From Candidatus Neomicrothrix sp. UBA2131 (GTDB taxonomy: Bacteria; Actinomycetota; Acidimicrobiia; Acidimicrobiales; MedAcidi-G1), in the NCBI GenBank assembly GCA_002329075.1, contig DCXR01000042.1:1-14988 (forward strand): DNA of 14,988 nucleotides, in the 5' to 3' direction. Under the pieces are notes generated by a model that did no database searches, was not told the DNA's origin, and saw only the letters and a list, made by a program, of their open reading frames with translations. Shown here piece by piece: positions 5,261 through 13,037 of the stretch. The stretch's first letter is position 1; the number at the start of each line of letters is the position of its first letter. The position numbers and the translations under genes were made by a program.

Positions 5261-5279
5261 CCGGGGCGCCGATCCCCGG
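5261..5279. terminator. hairpin between convergent yajQ and htpX
   Basis: CCGGGG-CGCCGAT-CCCCGG is a perfect 6-bp stem with a 7-base loop in the 31-base gap between the yajQ stop (5258) and the htpX stop (5290). It can serve both strands. No U-tract follows on either side. Confidence 0.5.
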
Positions 5280-5289
5280 GAGACAGGCC

Positions 5290-6177
5290 CTAGGAAATGG
5301 GCCCGCCCTGCATGGTGCCACCACGCCAGCTGCCCTCGCGCAGGCGGACGACCCGGTCGGCCGTCGCCGGGTGCGTCGAGAACATCCTCGGCACGCCTCC
5401 GCCCCCGCGGGCGTCGGCCCTGAGCGGGTTGACGATGTAGGCGGATGCCTGGTTCGGGTCGACGCCGGACGGGATGCGGGCGGCGGCGTACTCGAGCTTC
5501 TCGAGCGCCTGGGCCAGTGGCTCGCCATCACCGATCAGTCGGGCGGCTGAGGCGTCGGCCTGGAACTCCCGACTGCGGCTGATGGCGGCCTGGATCATGA
5601 GGGCGGCGACCGGAGCGAGGATGGCAAAGGCGATCTGGCCGAACATGTTGCTGTTGCGGTTGCGGCCTCCCCCACCGAACATCGAGGCGAACATCGCCAT
5701 GCGGGCGATCATGGTGATGCCCATGCCGACGGCTGCGGCGACCGAGCCGATGAGGATGTCGCGGTTGCGGACGTGCATGAGTTCGTGGGCCAGCACGCCG
5801 CGGATCTCGTACCAGGAGAGGTTGTCGATGAGGCCCTGCGTGATGGCGACCGCTGCATGGTCGGGGTTGCGGCCGGTGGCGAAGGCGTTGGGCTGCGGGT
5901 TGGGTGACACGTAGAGCTTCGGCATCGGCAGCCCGCCAGCCTGCGTGAGCTCGGTCATGACCCGGTGGTAGTCGGGAAACTGCGCCGGGCCGGCGAGCTT
6001 CGCCTTGGCGGAGGCGATTGCGACCTTGTCGCTGAACCAGTAGGCGCTGCCGACGATGACGAGGCCCAGCCCCAGCCCGAGCACCAGCCCGCCGGTGCCG
6101 CCGATGGCCCCACCGACCACGACGAACAACCCGCCGAGGAGGGCCAGCAGTGCGAAGGTCTTCATGCCGTTGATCAT
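5290..6177 (-). CDS. htpX: membrane zinc metalloprotease HtpX (M48B)
   Basis: HtpX degrades misfolded membrane proteins with its active site facing the cytoplasm, overlapping with FtsH in quality control. The 295-residue product has two N-terminal hydrophobic spans (about 7-48), the zinc motif HELMH (H131, E132, H135) followed by VRNRD, two more hydrophobic stretches (about 141-167 and 180-199), and the third zinc ligand in SREFQAD (E204). The conserved FSTHP segment is at 266-270. All catalytic residues are present and the length fits the family. I take the ATG at 6177 because AAGGAG lies upstream, though 13 bases away; the ATG at 6165 is possible. It has a candidate promoter of its own and converges with yajQ. 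Confidence 0.93.
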   Translation of the reverse strand: MINGMKTFALLALLGGLFVVVGGAIGGTGGLVLGLGLGLVIVGSAYWFSDKVAIASAKAKLAGPAQFPDYHRVMTELTQAGGLPMPKLYVSPNPQPNAFATGRNPDHAAVAITQGLIDNLSWYEIRGVLAHELMHVRNRDILIGSVAAAVGMGITMIARMAMFASMFGGGGRNRNSNMFGQIAFAILAPVAALMIQAAISRSREFQADASAARLIGDGEPLAQALEKLEYAAARIPSGVDPNQASAYIVNPLRADARGGGGVPRMFSTHPATADRVVRLREGSWRGGTMQGGPIS

Positions 6178-6214
6178 GGGTGGGGTGGTGCTCCTTGGTT
6201 CGGGGTGCCCCCCG

Positions 6215-6220
6215 ATCCTA
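6215..6220 (-). promoter_or_regulatory. -10 box of candidate htpX promoter
   Basis: TAGGAT on the minus strand fits TANNNT and would start transcription near 6208, about 31 bases before the htpX ATG. A CGGGG/CCCCG inverted repeat lies in the resulting leader. The -35 region is poor. Confidence 0.4.
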
Positions 6221-6289
6221 CGACCCGAGGTACGTGAGTCGGCATCGCCATCCTCACCGGTCGGCCACCCCCTGGAGCGCCCCGCGGAC

Positions 6290-6742
6290 TCAGTCGTAGT
6301 AGCCGGAGTGCAGGTAGACGGTGGGGACGCCCTCGGAGCGGTACATGGCCAGGTTGCGCGGGTCGTCGTCGATGGCGAGGGTCGGTTCATAGCCGTCGGC
6401 CCGCAGTCCGGCGAGGATCGCCCGCTTCACGTCCGGCGAGCTGATGTGGCCGGCGTCGTCGGACCGCATGGCCAGCAGGTCCCAGCCCACCCCGTGACGC
6501 TCCATCCACGCCACGGTCGTGTCGGCCAGGCGGCCCGGGCGGGCGGTCAGCAGCACGATGGTGCGGCCGTCACAGAACCGCTCGACCAGTCGGATGCCCT
6601 CGGGGATCGGCGGATCGTCGACGGAGGCCTCGAAGAACGCCGCCCAGTCGCGCACCGGGCCGTCCAGGTGGTGCTGGCGGCCCGAGGCGTCCGAGAGCAC
6701 CCCGTCGACGTCGACGATTACCACCGGGCCAGGGCCCGGCAC
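6290..6742 (-). CDS. HAD-superfamily phosphatase, polynucleotide 3'-phosphatase-like
   Basis: The 150-residue protein has the full HAD catalytic set: DVDGV with the nucleophile D11 and acid D13, T66 in LLTARPG (motif II), K106 in DVKRAIL (motif III) and the acidic triad D125-D127 in AIDDDPRN (motif IV). The order of smaller motifs (DW near 32, TVAWMERHGVGWDLLAMR at 76-93, then the VK..IL segment and a final SGYYD) resembles the C-terminal phosphatase domain of T4 polynucleotide kinase, with no kinase domain here. It may remove 3' phosphates from nucleic acid or act on small nucleotides; the substrate is unproven. The start is a GTG at 6742, 33 bases after the acs stop, with a weak ribosome binding site, so cotranscription with acs is likely. 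Confidence 0.8.
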   Translation of the reverse strand: MPGPGPVVIVDVDGVLSDASGRQHHLDGPVRDWAAFFEASVDDPPIPEGIRLVERFCDGRTIVLLTARPGRLADTTVAWMERHGVGWDLLAMRSDDAGHISSPDVKRAILAGLRADGYEPTLAIDDDPRNLAMYRSEGVPTVYLHSGYYD

Positions 6743-6775
6743 CCCGTCCCGGGCGATACGGACCCCGGAGACGGT

Positions 6776-8770
<1,995 letters not shown>

Positions 8771-8811
8771 GACGCGACCCTGTTCCTTCGTCTCGACGTT
8801 GCGACCCGTCG

Positions 8812-8840
8812 ACCCTAGCGAACGCGACACGACCCGTCAG
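8812..8840 (-). promoter_or_regulatory. acs promoter
   Basis: On the minus strand CTGACG (8840-8835) and TAGGGT (8817-8812) are spaced by 17 bases. The -35 shares TGAC with the consensus TTGACA and overlaps the stop codon of the upstream methyltransferase gene. Transcription would start near 8805, 35 bases before the acs ATG at 8770. Confidence 0.55.
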
Positions 8841-9865
8841 GAGGCGGTGGCCTCCACCGTCCACTCGAGTGCTGCGAACCCGCCAAGGCCCGTCTCGTCG
8901 AGGAGGGCCTCGGATTCGGTGATGCGGCTGCGGGCCCCCATGGCGGCCAGGTCGCCGGTGGCGGCGCCTTCCTGCCAGAGTCGGCGGCCCTCGTCGACGA
9001 GGTCGTCGATGCCGTTGGCCAGCAGGAATGCCACCTGTGTGGTGACGGTCGGTGTGCCTGGGAGCTGGTCGATGGCGACCTCCACGGTCACGTCCTGGCT
9101 GCCGGGGGCGTCGAGCGGGTGGCCGCCGCGCTCGTGGCCCCGGTAGGTGCGCAGCCACTCGCCCCACGGGCGTCGGGCCAGGTCGGCCGTCGTCGAGGCG
9201 TAGTCGAACGCCAGCAGCACGCCCCGGTCGAGCAGGCCCAGGGCCCGGCCCACCCAGGCGGCGGCGTCATCCTGCAGCGGGACCCGGGCGCCGTCGACCG
9301 GGTCGGGCAGGCCGACCACGTCGACCGCCTCCCCCACCACCTCGACGAAGCCCTCATCTCCGACACCGACCCGGACCTCGTGCCAGGCGCCGTCGAACGC
9401 CGCGAGCATACGGAAGGCCAGGTTGTCGAGCAGTTCGTTGGCCACGACCACCCCCGTGACCGGACCGTCCGGCAGGTCGGAGAGCCGCTCGACACCAGAA
9501 GGAAGGCCCTCACGTAGGGCGTCGGACCGCTCGACAGCCACGTACCGGCCGTCGGCCAGACAGGCAGGGGCTGTGGCCAGCACCGAGCGGGCCAGCGTGC
9601 CCCGTCCCGCACCGGCCTCGACCACGGTGAAGTCGACCGGTCGGCCGAGCCGCTCCCAGACGCCGTCCATCCAGCGGGCCAGCACGGCACCGAACAGCGG
9701 CCCGACCTCGGGGCTCGTGATGAAGTCCCCCCGACGGCCGGCAGCACCACCCGATGCGTAGAAGCCTTCGGCAGGGTCGTAGAGGCAGGCCTCGACGTAC
9801 TCATCGAAGCACAGCGGACCCTGTCCGCGGACCAGCGCCGTCAGCCGGTCGACGGGACCGGCGAT
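8837..9865 (-). CDS. MidA/NDUFAF7-family SAM-dependent methyltransferase, non-canonical start
   Basis: Members of this family use S-adenosylmethionine; the human homologue NDUFAF7 dimethylates an arginine of the complex I subunit NDUFS2 (NuoD) and is needed for assembly. The product shows GPLCFDEYVEACLYDPAEGF near the N-terminus, GDFITSPEVGPLFG, the SAM motif VVEAGAGRGTLA (81-92 counted from the start proposed here), VVANELLDNLAFRML, LAFDYAS and LRTYRGH. The first two conserved blocks are encoded upstream of the first standard start codon in frame, the GTG at 9685, so that GTG is too late. Between the nuoN stop and that GTG the frame has only CTG and ATC candidates. I propose ATC at 9865, one base after the nuoN stop, behind GGGGG; CTG at 9844 is the alternative. 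It is coupled to the nuo genes. Confidence 0.85.
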   Translation of the reverse strand: MAGPVDRLTALVRGQGPLCFDEYVEACLYDPAEGFYASGGAAGRRGDFITSPEVGPLFGAVLARWMDGVWERLGRPVDFTVVEAGAGRGTLARSVLATAPACLADGRYVAVERSDALREGLPSGVERLSDLPDGPVTGVVVANELLDNLAFRMLAAFDGAWHEVRVGVGDEGFVEVVGEAVDVVGLPDPVDGARVPLQDDAAAWVGRALGLLDRGVLLAFDYASTTADLARRPWGEWLRTYRGHERGGHPLDAPGSQDVTVEVAIDQLPGTPTVTTQVAFLLANGIDDLVDEGRRLWQEGAATGDLAAMGARSRITESEALLDETGLGGFAALEWTVEATAS

Positions 9866-9866
9866 G

Positions 9867-11375
9867 TCAGCCCCCGAGGGCCAGCAGGCTGACGTCGGTG
9901 AAGCGTGCCACCACCTGGGGCACGACGCCGAACAGCAGCGTCACGCCGCCGCAGATGACCAGCGCCGAGGTCAGCGACGGGGTGAACGGCACAGGGCGGT
10001 GGTCGCCCTCGGGCGCATCCTCGGCCCACATCTTCAGGAGCACGGCGGCGTAGTAGTACAGCGCGATCACGGCGTTGACGGCGGCGATCACCGCCAGGGC
10101 GTAGCCCCACGGCTCGCCGGCGGTCGCCAGCACCCGGAAGACCTCGAACTTGGCGAACCAGCCGCCCAGTGGCGGGATGCCGGCCAGCGACCCGAAGAAG
10201 ATCGTCATGGCTACCGTCATCGCCGGGGCGTAGTGGAAGGCGCCCGAGAACGACCCGATCTCGGTGGAACCGCTGCGGCGGGCCAGCGTGATGATGACGG
10301 CGAAGGCGCCCAGGTTCATGGCGGCGTAGACGGCCAGATAGGTGACCACCGCCGACAGGGCCTGGTCGCCGATTGCGCCGCTGTGCCCCGCCACCGCAAG
10401 CGGGGCGATGATGAAGCCGGTCTGGGCGACGCCCGAGTAGGCCATGAGCCGCACCAGGTCGGTCTGGCGCAGGGCGATCAGGTTGCCGACCGTCATGGAC
10501 ACGGCGGCGAGGATCCAGACCAGCGGCTCGAACACCTCGGGCCGCGCATAGAAGCCGACGTAGACGAGCTGCAGCAGGGCGACGAAGCCCGCGGCCTTCG
10601 AGGCGACCGCCAGGAACGCCGTGACCGGGGTGGGGGCACCCACGTAGACGTCGGGCGCCCAGGTGTGGAACGGCGCCGCCGAGACCTTGAAGGCGAACCC
10701 GGCCACGACGAACACGATGCCCATGGTGATGACCGCCACCGACGGTCCGGCGCCGACCAGGGCGTCGGCGATGTGCGACAGTTGCGTCGAGCCGGCCACG
10801 CCGAACAGCAGCGACATGCCGTAGAGCATCACTGCCGAGGCGAACACGCCCATCAGGTAGTACTTGAGCCCCGCCTCGTTGGAGCGCAGGTCGCGCTTGC
10901 GCCACGCCACCATCAGGTAGGCCGGGATCGACAGCAGCTCGAGCGCCACGAAGATCGAGATGAGGTCGCGCGACGACGCCATCATCACCATGCCCATGAG
11001 CGAGGCCAGCAGCAGGCCGTAGTACTCGTTCTCCCAGTAGTCGCCCTCGGCCACGTAGTTCGTGGACAGCAGGATCACGACGTAGCCGGCCAGCAGGAAG
11101 ATGGCCTTGGTGACGAGCGCGAAGTCGTCGACCACGTAGGCGCCGCCGAACATGGTGCGGTCGGCGCCGTCGAGGGCGAGCGTCAGGATCGGAATGAGCG
11201 TTGCCAGCACCCCCAGTCCGGCCAGCGCCGCCGTGTAGGGCCGGGCCCTTTCGAGGAAGACGATGTCGACCAACGTGACCAGGGCACCGACGCACAGCAG
11301 CGTGATCTCGGGCGCGAAGGCGTGCCAGTCGATCGGCGGGCGCTCGAACGCCAGGGTCAGCAGCTCGACGGACAC
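9867..11375 (-). CDS. nuoN: NADH-quinone oxidoreductase subunit N
   Basis: NuoN is one of three antiporter-like proton-pumping subunits in the membrane arm of complex I. The 502-residue protein has about 14 hydrophobic spans and the key charged residues of the pump: E146 in VALELLSIPAY, K230 in GFAFKVSAAPFHTWAPD and K260 in AVASKAAGF. Length agrees with the family (about 485-520). The GTG at 11375 starts 3 bases after the nuoM stop (TGACCCGTG), with GGGGG 7 bases ahead acting as a ribosome binding site through G-C and one G-U pair with the anti-Shine-Dalgarno. The downstream methyltransferase frame begins one base after its stop. Confidence 0.97.
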   Translation of the reverse strand: MSVELLTLAFERPPIDWHAFAPEITLLCVGALVTLVDIVFLERARPYTAALAGLGVLATLIPILTLALDGADRTMFGGAYVVDDFALVTKAIFLLAGYVVILLSTNYVAEGDYWENEYYGLLLASLMGMVMMASSRDLISIFVALELLSIPAYLMVAWRKRDLRSNEAGLKYYLMGVFASAVMLYGMSLLFGVAGSTQLSHIADALVGAGPSVAVITMGIVFVVAGFAFKVSAAPFHTWAPDVYVGAPTPVTAFLAVASKAAGFVALLQLVYVGFYARPEVFEPLVWILAAVSMTVGNLIALRQTDLVRLMAYSGVAQTGFIIAPLAVAGHSGAIGDQALSAVVTYLAVYAAMNLGAFAVIITLARRSGSTEIGSFSGAFHYAPAMTVAMTIFFGSLAGIPPLGGWFAKFEVFRVLATAGEPWGYALAVIAAVNAVIALYYYAAVLLKMWAEDAPEGDHRPVPFTPSLTSALVICGGVTLLFGVVPQVVARFTDVSLLALGG

Positions 11376-11378
11376 GGG

Positions 11379-13025
11379 TCAGCCCCCAACCGCCGCATGC
11401 TCGTCGACGCCATGTTCGTCGGTGACCGAGATCTCGTAGACGTCGGCGCAACCCAGCGCCTTTGCCTGTTCGGCTGTCAGTTCCGAGGCTTCAACCTTGA
11501 GGCACTGGTGCAGCGAGGCATCGACGGCGCCATCGGAGAGCCGGAACACGAGGTTCGGGTAGACGCCGATGGCGACGATCAGGACGAGCATCGGCGCCCA
11601 TGCGATCCACTCTTCACGCGACGTGTCGGTGATGTGCGGATCGTTCGCGAACTCGTCCGGCGGCGTGCCGAAGGCGGCCCGTTGGAGCAGCCAGAGCAGG
11701 TAGCCGGCGGCCAGGACCGTGCCGACCGCTGCGATGACCATGAAGGTGCGGAAGGTCTCGACCGGCACGCCGTTGGCCGGGCTGTAGGCCGACAGGATCG
11801 CCGGGAACTCCCCCCAGAAGCCGGCCAGCCCCGGCAGGCCCAGCGACGCCATCGCACAGAGGCCGAAGATCCAGCCCATGCGGGGTGCCTGTACGAGCAG
11901 GCCGCCCAGGCTGCTGATCTCGAGAGTGTGGTAGCGCTCCTTCATCGAGCCGGCGAGGAAGAAGAGCATCCCGGTGATGAGGCCGTGGGCGACCATGCCC
12001 ATGACGGCGGCGTTGATGCCGAAGTCGGTGAGGGTGGCGATGCCGAGCATCACGAAGCCCATGTGGGCCACCGACGAGAAGGCGATGAGGCGCTTCATGT
12101 CGGTCTGGGCGAGGCAGCCGAGGGCACCGTAGATGATGCCGATGACCGCCAGCAGGCCGATCCAGGGGGCCCACTCGACAGCGGCCTCAGGGAGGATCGG
12201 GATGGCGATGCGGATGAAGCCGTAGGTGCCGAGCTTCAGGAGCACGGCCGCCAGGATCACCGAGCCGACCGTCGGGGCCTCGGTGTGGGCATCGGGCAGC
12301 CAGGTGTGGAACGGAAACATCGGCACCTTGATGCCGAAGCCGAGGAACATGCCGCCGAAGATCCAGAGTTGGGCCGTGCGCGACACCCCGTGGGATGCCA
12401 CGGCGTCGGCCAGGTCGGTGAGCACGAACGACTCGGCGCCCGTCAGGAAGAACAGGGCCAGGAAGCTCACCAGCATCAGCGCCGATCCGAACAGCGTGAA
12501 CAGGAAGAACTTGAGCGAGGCGTAGCGTCTGTTCGGGCCACCCCAGACGGCGATCATGAAGAACATCGGGAGCAGCACGACTTCGAAGAACACGAAGAAC
12601 AGGACCAGGTCCTGGGCGGCGAACGTGCCGACCATCCCGGTCTCGAGGATCAGGATCAGGATCAGGAACGCCTTGGGGTTGTGGGGCTCGGGGAAGTGGT
12701 TCCAGCTGTAGACGATGCACAACGGCACGATCAGCACGGTCAGCAGGATGAGCGGCAACGACATGCCGTCGATCCCCATCGAGTAGTGGCTCGAGATGAC
12801 GTCGATCCAGACCCTGTCGACGGCGAACTGCAGCCGGTCGGTGTGGCCGATGTCGAACTCGATGAGGAGCAGCACGGCGACCAGCGCCACCCACAACGAG
12901 GTGACGAGGGCGACCAGCTTGTGCCAGTCCTCCTGGTAGCGGGGGATGAGCAGCATGAGCGCCACACCCACCAGCGGTGAGAACGTTACGACCGTGAGGC
13001 CCCAACCGTCGAGCAGATTTTCCAT
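11379..13025 (-). CDS. nuoM: NADH-quinone oxidoreductase subunit M
   Basis: NuoM is the middle antiporter-like subunit of complex I. The 548-residue protein has about 14 transmembrane spans and the pump residues E148 (FFEVVLLPMFF), K233 (GFGIKVPMFPFHTWLPDAHTEAP) and K264 (VLLKLGTYGF), matching E144, K234 and K265 of E. coli NuoM. After the last hydrophobic span (ending near NLVFRLSDG) it carries a hydrophilic tail of about 50 residues with two cysteines, which makes it longer than the usual 490-520. The ATG at 13025 follows AGGAG at 9 bases; that site overlaps the nuoL stop codon (TAGGAG), so translation is coupled. Confidence 0.97.
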   Translation of the reverse strand: MENLLDGWGLTVVTFSPLVGVALMLLIPRYQEDWHKLVALVTSLWVALVAVLLLIEFDIGHTDRLQFAVDRVWIDVISSHYSMGIDGMSLPLILLTVLIVPLCIVYSWNHFPEPHNPKAFLILILILETGMVGTFAAQDLVLFFVFFEVVLLPMFFMIAVWGGPNRRYASLKFFLFTLFGSALMLVSFLALFFLTGAESFVLTDLADAVASHGVSRTAQLWIFGGMFLGFGIKVPMFPFHTWLPDAHTEAPTVGSVILAAVLLKLGTYGFIRIAIPILPEAAVEWAPWIGLLAVIGIIYGALGCLAQTDMKRLIAFSSVAHMGFVMLGIATLTDFGINAAVMGMVAHGLITGMLFFLAGSMKERYHTLEISSLGGLLVQAPRMGWIFGLCAMASLGLPGLAGFWGEFPAILSAYSPANGVPVETFRTFMVIAAVGTVLAAGYLLWLLQRAAFGTPPDEFANDPHITDTSREEWIAWAPMLVLIVAIGVYPNLVFRLSDGAVDASLHQCLKVEASELTAEQAKALGCADVYEISVTDEHGVDEHAAVGG

Positions 13026-13037
13026 GTCGGCCGTCTC

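Noticed and set aside
8771..8830. GTG at 8830 as the acs start (20 extra residues)
   Set aside because: It lies upstream of the predicted transcription start, and Acs homologues do not need the extra residues.
9088..9804. ATG at 9804 as a possible start for a gene downstream of nuoN
   Set aside because: It opens a different frame, whose product is S, T, R and P rich without domains. The MidA motifs lie in the other frame.
9864..12980. A 1038-codon open frame on the plus strand, antisense to nuoN and nuoM
   Set aside because: Its product is almost entirely H, D, E, Q, R and G, the reverse-complement image of hydrophobic membrane codons in GC-rich DNA. It has no domain, no ribosome binding site or promoter, and covers two certain genes.
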